A stretch of 64,000 bases of DNA from assembly GCA_029215795.1 (NCBI GenBank), contig JARDYH010000001.1, forward strand, positions 231,907,654 through 231,971,653. The letters run 5' to 3'. Of this stretch, positions 1-12,107 are shown piece by piece. The DNA comes from Anniella stebbinsi. Lineage: Eukaryota > Chordata > Lepidosauria > Squamata > Anniellidae. Numbering within the stretch: the first letter of the stretch is position 1; every line of letters starts with the position of its first letter. The translations under genes and the position numbers were made by a program. Under the pieces are notes generated by a model that worked only from the letters and a program-made list of their open reading frames with translations, had not been told where the DNA came from and ran no database searches.

Positions 1-530
1 CTGTTTATCTGCATACGTCATAGATTAGACCTAGGGTTTACAGTAAAACCTGCTTTAAGCAAATGACATTAATACCATTAGCGTCCCTCCTAACATTAAG
101 TAGCAGCATACAAATTGCTAGATTGAATGGGGCAGCATGTGTGTCCTGTAAATAATATATCTGACATGGAGTTGCTTCGGGCATTGCGTTTTTACCTCCT
201 AAGAATTATAAAAATAGACACAGCAACAAGTACTTTTCTTTTAAAACCATTACGGTATATATATTATATATAGAGTACCAAATTCCCCCATAAACAAAGT
301 GCTTCTGTTCTCATATGACAGGAGGGCAAAACAAATCCAGCTGCAGTCCTTCATACCTTATGGAATACTGCTCTGCAAGCCCCCTCAACAACTTTGGAAT
401 AGGGCTTGGGGGGATAAGGGGTCTACCAGCTATAGGGAATCCTCCTTATTCGTAAAAGCTACCATGTAGAAGCTCTTGTGCCAGTCAGGATCTTGGCCAC
501 TATCTCTAAAATACAAAATGCATGTTCTAC
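1..530. other. Unrecognised non-coding sequence
   Basis: AT-rich DNA with a short TA-rich run near 256-271. I see no convincing ORF, RNA gene or recognisable repeat here. Confidence 0.5.
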
Positions 531-1076
531 CTAGTGGTGTAGTGGTAAATTTTGAAGTGCAGTAGCTCAACATGACAATCCTCATAGCCACGCTGTGTGG
601 ATCCATATCAACTAACCAGTTCTAGGAGTTTTCATAGCCACCAGGTTGGCTCTTTTGTAAAGCTAATGTGTCTTCATTGCCCATTCAAGACCAAGACAAT
701 GCAAAACACTTTGCATTACAACAGGTGACAATTTATCATTTCTCCCTAGCTTATGTGAGAATTGCAGATAGTCTGTGGCCCCCTCTACAAGAGTTCGCTT
801 TGACGCCAGATTCCCCGATTATTTGCATTTCCTGATAAGCGCGTTTACGCCTAATACCTATACATGAGAGGCTTTGAAGCGCATTATGGGCTGTATGAAA
901 CATGCTTTAAAGTTGTTTACATGCTGAGAAAGTAATGCACTTTGTCCCGGAAAAACTGCTCAAACAGGTCCCCTCCCTTCACCCCACCCACCAGAATCTC
1001 CCGCCTTTGGTTACCTGGGTAACCTGCCAGTAATGACCTGGTTAACCTGTTCAGCTACTTCTCTGCCCTCCCCTTT

Positions 1077-1257
1077 CGCCCGATTGCCATTTGAAGCGAC
1101 CTGCTCAGGAGTAAATGGGAATGTCCCTCATTAGTTCCCCCCTCCAGCACACGTTGAAAACTTATTTTTAGTCAGGGCTGCCTCTCTCTCCCCCCCCCTT
1201 CACCCGATTGCCATTTCAAGTGACCTGCTCAGGAGTAAATGGGAATGTGCCTCACAC
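1077..1257 (+). repeat. Direct duplication of a ~55-bp unit
   Basis: The unit starting 'cgcccgattgccattt' at about 1078 recurs at about 1201 as 'cacccgattgccattt' with only a few substitutions, followed in both by 'cctgctcaggagtaaatggg'. The copies are about 120 bp apart inside the element at 782-1897. Confidence 0.8.
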
Positions 1258-1328
1258 ACACGCACGCCAAAACAGACAGGGGGATGCTGCTTCGTTCCTT
1301 CCCCCTCCTCTTCCCAGCAAGCTCAACA

Positions 1329-1356
1329 CGCACACACACACACATACACACACACA
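1329..1356. repeat. (AC)n microsatellite
   Basis: Nearly pure CA dinucleotide run with one T interruption. Confidence 0.95.
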
Positions 1357-2004
1357 TCAGGAACCCAGCAAGGGGACGATATGTCTAAGCTGATCGCTAA
1401 TTATGTGCATATGCGCATATCCTTCCTACCCTCTTTGCTTCTCGTGAAACCACCTCCATCTGGCCCCGTGTCTCCATGTAAAAAATACTCCATCAGGGTA
1501 CTTAAAAGAAACTTTATTTTCAGTTCACGTTGGGTCACCTCTTCCTGGAGCTTCCATCCAGAGAGATGGAGAACAAGGAGAAAGTTGCCAGCAGGAGACA
1601 GGAAATAAAACTAAATGAAAATGTGGGAGGTTTTCCCAGCGAAGGGGCAGTTCTATGCATGACATCAGGATCACAGTCCGCCCACTCTGATCGTTAATGC
1701 GCCTCCTCAGAAAGTTGTTTACATGAACATAAGGTGCTCTTACTCCCACGGTAAATTAAAAGTCGCTATTTAACGTGCATTTGATAATGCGCATAATTGG
1801 AGATAAAAAGCGCCTGGACCCCTGATTTGCGCTCTGCTCTTGTAGTGGTAAATTCGGTAATGCACCTTGAAAGAGCTTTAACTAGCTCTTGTAGAGGCAC
1901 CCTGAGAGAGAACAAGGCATTCTGAGGTGGGAGGCAGATGACATCAGCATCCCTGCTAATAAAAATGTGCTAGCGCTGCACCTCTGGCTTCACTACACCC
2001 CTGG

Positions 2005-2631
2005 TTATATCATGCACCTCTTATAAAAACATGCAGAGTTTCCTTAGCACATAATATTTACTGGGGCAAGTGCTGCAATAGTCTAGTTTTGAATAAATCA
2101 GGTGGCAGATCCTAGGGTTTGTAGAAGCAGACACTTTGCCTCATAGCCCTATCAATGGGAGTCGAGTCTTTGCTGAGGCAGTACCAGCCATCAATGCATA
2201 TAAGCTAGCAGGTGATATGGCTGCACCACAAAGGGATTGGCCTTTGTTCCCAGGGATCATTTGCAAACACACTAGGGTGCAGGGAGAAGAACCATGTGAG
2301 AGACTGGTCATCTTCAGTATCTAGCCCCATTGGCAGATTAATTTTATTGTATCCTGCTATACTACTTTTTTGGCAGGTTACTCAAATATGGTAAAAACAT
2401 GCCTCATGATTTGGGCACATATTAAAGATCAATGTTTTCCTATGTATTTGCATGAATCAGATGATACATGTTGTACTGGGACTTCAATTTCTTTATGAAT
2501 TTTGAAGAATATGTAGGCATGGAACCAGTCCTTTTCTGTTCAAAATAGCTCATATCACCCACCTAATTCAGGACTGTATAACGTCATCCACCAGGTCTAA
2601 TGCAGCCCATCAGCCATGTATTGTAGTCTAC
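2005..2631. other. Unrecognised non-coding sequence
   Basis: No coding region, RNA gene or repeat that I can name. Confidence 0.4.
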
Positions 2632-3400
2632 TATTTATTATTTTTATGTATGTATTACATTTCTATACCCCCTCCCCCATAGCTGAAGCTCTCTGGGCAG
2701 TTTACAAGCAAAGCCTAAAACCATAAAATAAATAACATAGTAAGACATATAAAAACACTTAAAACCAGAATAAAACCAAAGTAGTAACCAAGATCAAAGC
2801 CAGCAGCAGTGCAAAGATATAAACATGAACTTTTAAAACACAATTTTGTAAAACTGAAGGGCTGAATAGCCTGGGGAAACAAAAATCTTCACCTGCTGCA
2901 GGAAATATGACAATGTAGGCACCAGGCAAGCCTCTCTGGAGAGATCATTCCACAACCAGAGTGCTACCACTGAAAAGACCATTTCCTTAAGAAGTCACCT
3001 GCCTCACCTCATTTGGCAGAGGCACCTGGAGAAAGGCTCAAAAGATGATCTTAGGGAAGGTCTATAGATGGAGATGATCCTTTGGGTAACTTGTTGGCCC
3101 CAAGCTTTTCAGTACTTTGTAAGTTAATACAAGCACTTGGAATTTGGTCTAGAAATTGACTGGTGGTCCGTACAGATCATAAAGCACTGGCATAATACAG
3201 TCATATTGACCAGTCCCCATTAACAATTTTGATGTTCTATTTTGGACCAGCTGAAGTCTCCAGACCATTTTTAAAGGCAGCCCCATGTATGACACATTGA
3301 ACTAATCCAAACAAGAAGTTATCAAGCCATGGATAATTGTAGCTAGGCATTTGACAACACCACTTTCATCTTGTGAAGTCCAAATCAGGTAGCAAAATCA
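2632..3400 (-). mobile_element. L2/CR1-like LINE, 3' end, minus strand
   Basis: Read on the minus strand this is the C-terminal coding part and 3' tail of a non-LTR retrotransposon. The tail box near 2680-2705 (agctctctgggcagtttac) is shared with the ends at 9541, 31173, 45079 and 54666. Around 2930-2990 the minus strand still encodes a peptide like 'LWNDLSREACLVP', corresponding to the LWN-x-x-P-x-x-A-x-L motif of the better preserved copy at 45263-45664. The reading frame is broken, so this is an old remnant. The left boundary is the TATTTATT tail; the right boundary is approximate. Confidence 0.75.
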
Positions 3401-4016
3401 GGAGCTTTATGGTAGTTCATCATACATGACACACAATATTTTCCTTGATGGGTCACAAATTGTGCAGACCAGAAAGAGTCTATATCATGACATTCAGAAT
3501 TTAGGTCACCTCTTCCCTTTAATTCTCTCTTGCTTTAGAAGAACTGGAGAATTGTTAGCATTTGACCGACAGGAGTAGATGCTTCCTCTTTTCATGGATT
3601 GCTTTTTGAAACATTAGTCTGATGGGAAGAGAGAGACAGACTTAAAGGCAGTGATCAAAGCTGTTTATTTAATCACTGGAACATTAAGTTCTTCTACATA
3701 AAGCTATGGGGTAAAAGGTTTTATGTGAAAAGGACCCAACCCAACAATAAAAAATCAAGACAGACCTTTACATTTCACAAAACACTATGTACTACAAAGG
3801 ACATTAGAATATTTGGTTTGGTTTGTGCTGGCATAGTATGCAGAACTGTGTTAGTATGGTAACACAGTGTGTAGGGTGGATAGCCTACACACTCAAAATT
3901 AGCCAGAAAATGCAATTTCAAATAGTTTGATTTGGATTTGGATTTAATGTGTTTCTTCCATGGGAAAAAAAATGTGCATATTTATAAACCAGCCATCACA
4001 GTAGCAGATAAGTATT

Positions 4017-4055
<39 letters not shown>

Positions 4056-4306
4056 TTCCTACTTACTTTTGTCCTTTCTCCTCAGATTGAGCTAATTCCT
4101 TTTATAGAATTTAGGCTCCTCCCCGGCTTCTTCCAGAAAGTAGACCACACCCACTTCCAACATTGTGAACAATTGTGTTTTGGCAGCTAATCTGCCCATT
4201 AACACATTCTTTTCTCCGGTAAATATACAGCTAGGTCTGCTGTGTCACAGTGCTTTCCCTCTCTCTGCCCTCTGCAGAAAGAAAAGTAGTGATCATAGTG
4301 TATGAA
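3401..4306. other. Unrecognised non-coding sequence
   Basis: No gene seen. It contains the TC/AC microsatellite at 4016-4055. Confidence 0.4.
4016..4055. repeat. (TC)n(AC)n compound microsatellite
   Basis: A run of TC dinucleotides passes directly into a run of AC dinucleotides. Confidence 0.95.
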
Positions 4307-4731
4307 TAGGGATGTTGTAGAAATTTGAAATGGACTAAAATGAGCACAGATTCCTAAGACTCTGTGGAATCTGGTGCAGACTGGCTTCCTCAGGCTGCGC
4401 AGAATCCGTGGACTTTCAGATCCTTTTTTTTTTTTTTACTGTCCCAAAATTTACATAAATTTATTCACAGGAAAATAGACAAGGTTCTCCTGAGACATAT
4501 GCCATCCTGGAAAATATACAAGGAGAAAAGTTGAATGTAATGGGGGATAATATGCCAAAGGTTATGCACTAATATCAATTTGATAAATGGTTACGAACTC
4601 TCTTAAGGAATTATTTACAGTATTTCTCCACATAACAGGAAAACGCAAACCAAATCCATTTGTGAACGGATCCCAGAACGAATGACACGAAATACACATG
4701 GGATGGATTTCACAAAATCCAGATATCCCTA
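4307..4731. mobile_element. Non-autonomous hAT-like element, 425 bp
   Basis: The ends are inverted (TAGGGATGTTG at the left; the right end closes with ATATCCCTA). The flanking 8 bp are tgtatgaa (4299-4306) and tgtatgag (4732-4739), a 7/8 target duplication. An 8-bp duplication with TAGGG termini fits hAT. Two relatives lie at 19543-19940 and 49718-50183; the first shares the internal order of a poly-T stretch followed by 'aaatttacgcaaatt'-like sequence. No transposase is present. Confidence 0.8.
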
Positions 4732-4877
4732 TGTATGAGATACAATGTGAAGCCACTCTTTTATATATTGCATGTTTGTACTGCTACTAATCCACAGAAG
4801 CACCAGTGTCCAAAATCACCGAAACTGTGGCCAATGTGTTTATCCTTTCTTGGCTTATGTCTTACACTGCTGATAGA

Positions 4878-5019
4878 AAGGGCTGTAGCTCGTTAGTAGA
4901 GCCCAGGTCCCAGGTTCTGACCTTGTATATCCAGGTAGGGCTCTGTGAAATCCTGGAGAGCTGCTGCCAGTGAGGTTACACAATACTGAGCTTGATGGAT
5001 CAACGTGATAAGGAAGACC
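4878..5019 (+). mobile_element. Sauria-type (Squam1) SINE, degraded
   Basis: The order of segments follows the better copy at 16366-16560: a tRNA-like head (ggctgtagctcgttagtaga), a degraded B box (caggttctgacc), 'atccaggtagggctctg', 'tcctggagagctgctgccag', and 'caatactgagcttgatgga'. The A and B boxes are damaged, so transcription by RNA polymerase III is unlikely now. Confidence 0.85.
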
Positions 5020-8000
5020 ATTCACAGGAGATGAAAAAAACAAACAACACAATTTACCCTGTCCTGGCTCCAGGTTTTTGAAGGCCCCTAAGGAAGACAT
5101 CCTCAATGGGTCCCCTCCCTCAGTGAGTTTATCTTCTCAGTGTCGTTGTCATCAGCTGCTATGGTCCTCCTCTTTCTAATCATTGGTGCGATTTGCTTGC
5201 TTGACAGGCTGAGAGCCAGCAACAAAGTTGGCTGTGACATCTACTCCTCCTCCTCCTCACCACCACCATTGTCTGGGCCAGAGTGAGAGGAAGGTGAACA
5301 AGAATGTAGCAATGGTGAAGAGGAGAAACAACTCCAGGGGGCTTTTGTCAGTAGGCCTCTTCTGGGGTATGGACCCTCGACAGGTGCCCCACCAGGCCTA
5401 ACCTTGATGCCGGCCCTGAAATGATCAATTTTATGATGTACAAAAAGGAAATGAAGAAAGTGCCAAAAACAGTATACAAAAAGAGAGGCATAGCTCAATG
5501 TGGGGCCTGAAGAAGAATTTACTTGTTCATATACACTGCTTGAACGGATACATTTCAGCCAAATGACTTTCGCACGGCAACAATTTCAAATGCTCACTTT
5601 TAAAACTGAAGAGTTCTAATTCTCATAGCATACTAGCAATGAGAAAAAATTGCCTCCCCAAATTCTCTACACTCTTTGTGGGCGGGAAAAAAAGGAAATG
5701 GGGGATTTGGCCAAATATTCCTTGAGGTAAGAAGAGAAATTCTCCAACAGTGAAAAGAATTCTGAGAAGTTTTGGCTCACTTAATGTTGGAGAAAACTAT
5801 TTTTAGTTTGTATTGTTGGATGGAGGAAGCTAAGACAAGTAGAATGGAAGGAGTAGGGGCCAAGCCTTTTGCAACAATATTAAAATAAAATAAAATGATA
5901 TAAAAAAACTGGATCTACAGCTGCCCCTATTCTCCATCCTATTCGTGGATGGCGGAACAGGGGAAGGTGTTTTGCTGAATATTCTTCACGGAGCAGCAGA
6001 CATTCTCTGACAGTTTAGGAGAAAAATAAAATATTCCAAAATTATCAGAAAATTATTTCCTGAGAAATTTTGGCCCAGTCCTAATTTTGGCCACTTGTGA
6101 ACTGTTCAAAAAAAGAAAAGAAAAAAGAATTGCATCACCAAAAAAGAGGACAAAAGAGGACAATGATTTACATAAAATTTGCATATGCTGATTTATATGT
6201 ATAGATGCAAATTTAGAAATAATGATTAAAATTTATATACAGTACATCTCACCATACGATGGAAGACTGTCCAGGTGACTGGTCTGTTGGTTGTCCAGTT
6301 ACTAACTGTTGTTGGGCACCAGTTCTTATGCTTCTTTCTGTATAAACCGGAGTTGGACAGGACAGACCTTCAAATAGAAGACACCTTTAAGTACGGGATG
6401 GTCCGCTGTAAAAGAGGCCATCTGGCCAAATTAGAGTTTGCCTTCTCCTTTAGGCACCAATTGTAACATGTTCATTTGTGCCTTGAATCCATTTTGATCT
6501 CAGAGGTGTTCTGGGCAACAAAACAGCTGATTTTCCACAAATGTCTCATGTTCAAAAGCAAAGAGCTTTTTACTCACTTAGGTGCAAACAGTTTTTAAAA
6601 CAGAGCTCCTATTTTTTTTCAAACAACAACAACATGCCCCTAAGGTTGAAATGGTTGAGTTACATTTATGTCTGGTGCAGTGATGCTGGATGGCTACCCC
6701 TTTACTGCTCAAGTTGCCTACATAGTATTAAAACAATAATAGTAATAATGATGGACTCAATGCAAATGTTGCTTCTGTGGCGTACTTAAGTTACCAGCTG
6801 TGTAACTGAGCAGGAAGGAATCCAGAGCGTAGCAGCAGCCCAGCATAATAAATGAGGTTGTTTGTCTTGCAATAATGGAATGATAATTGTGATAATTTCA
6901 GAAGTCGCTCTCATTTGGCCCCATGAGATCTCGTGCTTGCTTCCCATCGTTTAAATATGTATGCTGTCTCCCAGAGAGTGTCTTCTTGATGAGAAAATGT
7001 AAGCACACAGATACTGGAAAAAGATGATAAGTTTCTTCCTTTTTTTCCCCCCTCATGAGAAATCTTTAAATGACAGCGTGAAGTTTCACCTGAATTTGCT
7101 TTACATGTATAAGAAAGCTTTGCCAGAGAGGAGAAAGATGATTTAAGAAAGATTGCTTGGCTTGGCAGAGGATGTAGATATTTTGTGACTTGTAAAATGC
7201 CAGTAAACTGTCTAGTAATAACATGGTACAGAAATATATAAAGATAGCTAATGAGAAAATATTATATTATTGATATTGATTTTCACTTTCTCTCTTACTT
7301 GGTCATGAAGTATTTATTTTCCCACCCCTCACTCAGCCCTGTTAAAAGGAGCAATCCTATACTTGAGTTCCATTGGTTAAGGGGCTATAGAATTTTATGG
7401 GAACCCCACCATGATAGTGGAACACCACCCTCTGCTGCCATGTAAGATATGCTGGTGGAACACCCCATATATGCTAGCGGAATGCTCCGCCAGTGTATCT
7501 GTTCTTCTGGTGAAGGTATTCCGGTGGGATGGGATGGGGGGCAGTACAAGCAAGGAGCACACTTATACCATATCCTATACCTGTCATGTGTACATATTCA
7601 ATCAAGGCTGATTGAATGTAGGTTGATTCAATAGGTATAGTTTTGGTATGTCTGTGCAAGCAGTTATCTCTCAGAGTTTCCCAAGGGAGTTGCTTGCTGT
7701 GCTCCCTGTCTCAGCCTTGAAGCTGCTAGTTTCTCTGGGAACTTGGGAGTCATTTGATAAAGTGGGGGCCACTCTTTGAGGGTGTCACTAACATTGTAGC
7801 ATCATCAAAAGGGGGTTGAACTGTACTGCCCTGTTGGCACCTGGGCATAGATTACAGGTTCAAAGCCACTTGTTTGTCAAGTGGCTTTGAATAGGCCAGG
7901 CCAAAGTATATAATAGCTGAGCAAGGCTGAAGAAGGCCTGAAACTCCTTTTGTTGGATTCCATCTGTTTTGGGATTTTGAAAGTACTCTGCACATGCTCT

Positions 8001-8827
8001 CTCACTTGCTGTTTGGACTCTGGATTTCTAAGGATTGTGCCATGGAAAGTACTGAGAGGCTTTTCATAGACTTGAACTTGTGTTTGCTGTGGATTGTATA
8101 TTTGATGGGCCTGAGGTTTTACCTTCCCTGTGATCACGCGTACTGTATCAGCTCAGCATTTGGTAGGCTGTGTTTGATGGGGCGTGATCTTTCGTCTCTG
8201 CCTGGCTCTGGTGGCTCAGAGCATATTTCCGTCTGTGGGATTTTGTTTAGACTTTGGCCATGTCCCTTGAAGTGCCAGCATATGCGGCATCTGGAGAAGC
8301 TCAAATTGGATGGTGGCAAACCCTAACACCCTCCCTCCCCCCACAAGTGCGTACCTGAAGGATTGTATCAGGAAAGGAGCTTAAAACTTTCTATCATCAG
8401 CTTTAAGTGGTGATGTTTGAAGAACGTAACCGTTATGCTTTTTACCGTGTGATTTCCTCAATAAAAGAAGTCTCACTGATGTGCATATCTCATGTCAGTT
8501 TGCCAGTATGTGTGAATGCCAGATGGAACAGGCACACTCATGACAATACTCCTCCAGATGACAACCATGTCCCCGCTGTTGGCACAACAACTTTACACTA
8601 GCCCCAGAGTTGGTTTCAGTAGGATGGCAAAACAAATCGAAAAAGAGCCACCTCTGCATTGGCAGCTGCTCCACCCATGGCACCATAATCCAGCACAGAA
8701 TATAGTGTAAACTCAGCATCTGATCACAGCACTCACTGCTACACAGGGGGATCCGATGATATGGATACAGCACAGGGCTCCATTTCTCTGGATCCATGTA
8801 GTGCACATGCAGAGCTAATAAGAGGGA
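5020..8827. other. Mostly unrecognised non-coding sequence
   Basis: About 3.8 kb without a supported gene. The longest reading frames are unconserved and overlap on opposite strands. Notable pieces are a perfect 14-bp-arm hairpin at 7859-7891, a palindromic patch near 7596-7640, and loosely repeated 'ggaacacc' units at 7400-7500. No known repeat family is recognised. Confidence 0.4.
7859..7891. repeat. Perfect inverted repeat, 14-bp arms, 5-bp spacer
   Basis: The arm ttcaaagccacttg (7859-7872) is followed by tttgt and the exact reverse complement (7878-7891). It is too short for a microRNA precursor. It could be the core of a decayed fold-back element. Confidence 0.9.
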
Positions 8828-9140
8828 CAGTAGTGTAGCGGAAATTTTTGTAGTGCAAACCTTATAATGACAGTCCTCATAGCCATGCCCTGAAGGGAAG
8901 TCCATATCAACAAACCAGTTATCACCAACAGGAACACATCTTTTGTAAAACTAATGGGTCTTAATTGCCCATTCCACACCAAGACACCCCAAAGTACTTT
9001 GAATTACAATGGGGGAAAATATTGTTGCTGTGAAACTCCATTTCCCCCAGAGTTACTAAGCTCAAGGGGAACAGAGATTCTGAGGGGGGTGGGAGATGAC
9101 ATCAGCATCCCTGCTAATTAAAAAGTGCTGACCCTGGCTG
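8828..9140. repeat. Dispersed repeat, second copy of the 531-2004 outer element
   Basis: It starts CAGTAGTGTAG and shares with 531-760 the blocks 'gacaatcctcatagcca', 'ccatatcaac', 'cttttgtaaa' and 'attgcccattc'. It then shares with 1910-1990 the block 'gatgacatcagcatccctgc'. It lacks the 1.1-kb middle. The right end is not clear. Confidence 0.7.
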
Positions 9141-9513
9141 GGCTTGCATAATCATGGAGGAGGAATAAGGCACTGTGGTTTATTTCTCCTCCCCATGCAT
9201 GTTACTCAGATTACCCCTGGCAGCACAGCTTGTTGAGCCATGCAAACCGGGGCAGGGTGCCATGTTGCCATGGTAACAACCCACCCAGAATCCATGGCGT
9301 GCTATAGGGTTTTTGGAGGCTTGTTCCTGATGGCAACAAACCACCATGCCACATTCGCCACATGGCAAGCCCCACTTCTGTTGGTAATTATGCCAATCCC
9401 TCGGCACATGATAAATTCATGATAAATTCAGAGCATTGGCTGGGGTGGCAAAGTGCTTTTACAGTTGTGTTATCTTCACTTGGTCATTTCTCAGATGATT
9501 ATCAAGCTAAATA

Positions 9514-9539
9514 GTGTGTGCGTTGTGTGTGTGTGTGTG
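9514..9539. repeat. (GT)n microsatellite
   Basis: Short GT-rich run with one interruption. Confidence 0.9.
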
Positions 9540-9540
9540 A

Positions 9541-9584
9541 TTTCTATACTGCTCAATAGCCAAAACTCTCTGGGCGGTTTACAG
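9541..9584 (-). mobile_element. L2/CR1-like LINE tail fragment, minus strand
   Basis: It contains 'gctcaatagcc' and 'ctctctgggcggtttac', the 3'-tail box of the L2-like family. It stops exactly where the hAT-like element at 9585 begins, so the hAT element inserted into or beside it. Confidence 0.75.
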
Positions 9585-10407
9585 TAGTGCTGTGCCTAAA
9601 ATTCTCATTCAATTTGATAGAAAAAAATTGCTTTCAAAAATAAATTCAAAGGAGATTTTTTTGGGGGAGAAATTCTCATGGCTTTGGTTCAGGGTTCTTG
9701 TTCTTACTTATGAGATGGCTGAGGAGTGTGTGAGAGTGTCCTGTCTATGTTTGTACAACCATCTCTCTGTAGCCTCCTTTGCTTCCTGCACTTCCTACCG
9801 AGGGGAAGACACCATACATTTATTCCTCTCCTAGGGCTTTTTGAGATCAGGAAGTGCAGGCAGCCTGGGAGATTGTAGAGCAATATTGAGATGTGTAATA
9901 GAAATAAAAATACATACAGTTCCCTCAGCCACCTCACCATGATCAGTTAAGGTCAAAAACACCACCAACACCCATTAAAAATAAATTATAAAATGCCCTG
10001 AGAATGAGGCAGAAAAACAGAAGCCCCTTTCATGGGGGAAAGAAAACTTTCAGGAAATTAAAGGACACTTTTCAGAATTTTTGCCACATTTTCTTCACCA
10101 TTATTTTTATTGGTGGCTGCATTTTCTCCCCTCAGTGCCCTGGAGTGATGCTAGGTATGTGGGGCATTGTGGAGGATGCAAAATGGGGGCCAGACTGCCA
10201 ACACACTTGATGCAGTGCAACCCCCTCCCCCCCAAAAAAAACTTAGGAAAAAGAAAGAAGCTGTTCTACAACCCTTGCCAATGGTAATGCCTACCTGTGA
10301 AAAATGATTGGAGAATTTCTCCTTCCCCTGGAGAAATTTGGTAAAATCCCCCCCCCCCATTTCTCTACGTACAAATAGGGTGGAGAGGCCACTTGTGCAT
10401 AGCTCTA
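9585..10407. mobile_element. Non-autonomous hAT-like element, TGTGC-type ends
   Basis: The left end TAGTGCTGTGC pairs with the right end (TGTGCATAGCTCTA) in inverse orientation. The flanks gtttacag (9577-9584) and gtttccaa (10408-10415) agree at 6 of 8 positions, as expected of an aged 8-bp target duplication. A closely similar element lies at 60916-61806, and a piece at 44192-44959. All carry the shared blocks 'cttcctgcacttcc' and its inverse 'ggaagtgcaggcagcc', which can form a large internal hairpin. No transposase ORF is visible. Confidence 0.75.
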
Positions 10408-10469
10408 GTTTCCAAAGACTAAAAATAATTAAAAATACATTATACAAAGTGTATAATGGACAGTTTAAA

Positions 10470-10631
10470 TGATATGTAGTTTGTTTTAAGGCTTTTATGG
10501 TTTAACATTTTGTATATTGGCTTTTAACTGTTCAATGTTTTTAATTTTTGTAAACCACCCAGAGAGCTTCAGCTATGGAGTGGTATATAAATGATAATGA
10601 TAATAATAATTAATAACAACAACAACAACCA
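10470..10631 (+). mobile_element. L2/CR1-like LINE 3' tail, plus strand
   Basis: The 3' tail reads 'gtaaaccacccagagagctt', then 'gtggtatataaatgataatg' and an AAT/AAC-rich end. This is the plus-strand version of the tail also seen at 38790-38914 and 40626-40814. Confidence 0.75.
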
Positions 10632-10653
10632 TTTTAATACAAACATATAAACA

Positions 10654-10658
<5 letters not shown>

Positions 10659-10686
<28 letters not shown>
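10659..10686. repeat. (CA)n microsatellite
   Basis: Pure CA run of about 14 units. Confidence 0.95.
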
Positions 10687-10689
<3 letters not shown>

Positions 10690-11771
10690 ATATCTAAGAC
10701 AATTTTAAACAATTAACAATAAGAAAGATCCAGGACCTGTTTATAATTAAAAGGTCTTTACAGCCTACAAAAGGCTTCATGGTAGTTTCCCCTGCCATTT
10801 AAAATATTACAATTGAACCATTGAAATAATGATGATTAAAATGGCACTTTTACTGATGAAACTCTCTGTTGAGGGACTTTTAGTCCTGGCAAGAGACTTC
10901 AGGTGCAGCTCTAGCAGCACAGCTGCACAGCTGCTGAGTAAGCGTCTCCAGAAGAATGACCAAATATGTCTTTTGCCTAACTTTGATGACACTCTTGTCA
11001 GTCAAGTTCCCATCTACCATGATGCATCATTTTTAAATTATATTATAAAATAAATAAATGCATTCCATATCCTATTGTGTAATATGGTTTCTGGAGAGGT
11101 TGGCCATGTGTTCTGCTTTACAGAACAGCTTTCCCATCCTCTGCTACCCAATCCTTTTAACTGGAGACATCAGTTCTGCTTGTAAAATGTGTGCTCTACA
11201 ACTGAAGTATGGGCCCTCCTGGAGATAGAGTGGAAAGTACAATGCACCCCCCCCCCCCAGTTAGTGGGAACTGGTCTTCCAAGGCCAGGACTGGAGAGCA
11301 GGTTTTGCGCTCACTGCAGTAGTAGACTCAAGTGCAGCATTGACTTCTCATCATAAGAGTGCCCTCATTGGCATGGAAGCTCAACCTGCTCCTGTTCTCA
11401 ATCAGCCAACCATTGTTAATTAAACCTGCTTCTAGATGCATAACCCCCCATCCTGGGCTTTATTTCTTGGGGGGAAGGCTTGTCTGTTAGTTGCATGCCT
11501 CTCTTTCCTCCCAGAATGACATTTGTTGCAGTATTTTGGATAATATGGATAAAAAGCAGGAAATTACACTATGAACATGGTATACGGAATGCGCAATGTG
11601 CCCCAAAGTTATCAGTGCATTTCAATACCACTATAAAACCACTAGCCATTTCCCCCTTGCCAGTTGTTATTAGTTGCCAGGACCAGCCCTACCATTAGAC
11701 AGAGTGAGATGATTGCCTCAGGTGACAGATGCCGGAGGTGGCGGCGGCAGCATCCTGGTGTTCCTCCTGGA
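10690..11771. other. Unrecognised non-coding sequence
   Basis: No gene or nameable repeat. It includes a C homopolymer near 11249. Confidence 0.4.
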
Positions 11772-11779
11772 GTCCATGG

Positions 11780-12099
11780 TAGGCTGACCATATGAAAAGG
11801 AGGACAGGGCTCATGTAACTTTAACAGTTGTAGAGAAAAGGGAATTTCAGCCAGTGTCATTTGTATGCAATTAGTCCCTGGTGAAATTCCCTCTTCATCA
11901 CAACAGTTAAAGTTGCAGGCACTATACTAGAGTGACCATATACAAAAGAAGGCAGGGCCCCTGCAACTTCAACTGTTGTGATGAAGAGGGAATTTCACCA
12001 GGAACTAATTGCATATAAATGACACTGGCTGAAATCCCTTTTTCTCTACAATTGTTAAAGTTACATGAGTCCTGTCCTCCTTTTCATATGGTCAGCCTA
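11780..12099. mobile_element. Palindromic (fold-back) hAT-like MITE, 320 bp
   Basis: The element reads TAGGCTGACCATATG at the left and CATATGGTCAGCCTA at the right. The two halves are inverted copies along their whole length, meeting near 11940, so a single strand could fold into a hairpin of about 150 bp per arm. The target duplication is gtccatgg (11772-11779) versus gtccacgg (12100-12107), 7 of 8. An 8-bp duplication and T-A-G-type ends fit hAT. Relatives are at 33602, 36802 (half), 53321 (half), 54852 and 58355. No protein is encoded. Confidence 0.9.
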
Positions 12100-12107
12100 G
12101 TCCACGG

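Larger units (their letters stand above)
782..1897. mobile_element. Inner element with inverted ends CCTCTACAAGAG
   Basis: The sequence at 782 (CCTCTACAAGAG) is repeated in inverse orientation at 1886-1897. Sub-terminal pieces (ccgattatttgcatt near 815; gcataattgg near 1791) are also loosely inverted. Inside lie a direct duplication (about 1077-1137 and 1200-1255) and a short AC repeat. The related copy at 8828-9140 lacks this block, which supports an insertion. Target duplication is not clear. Confidence 0.45.
531..2004. mobile_element. Putative DNA element with a nested second element
   Basis: The left end (531, CTAGTGGTGTAG) and the reverse complement of the right end (to 2004, CCAGGGGTGTAG) match at 10 of 12 positions, which suggests terminal inverted repeats. 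The outer segments 531-760 and about 1900-1990 resemble one continuous stretch at 8828-9140. The middle, about 782-1897, is absent from that second copy and has its own inverted ends (CCTCTACAAGAG), so it was probably inserted later. I could not find a clean target duplication for either layer. No transposase is visible. The superfamily is unassigned. Confidence 0.45.

Noticed and set aside
7859..7891. MicroRNA precursor
   Set aside because: The hairpin is only 33 nt in total, too short for a precursor, and the flanks do not extend the stem.
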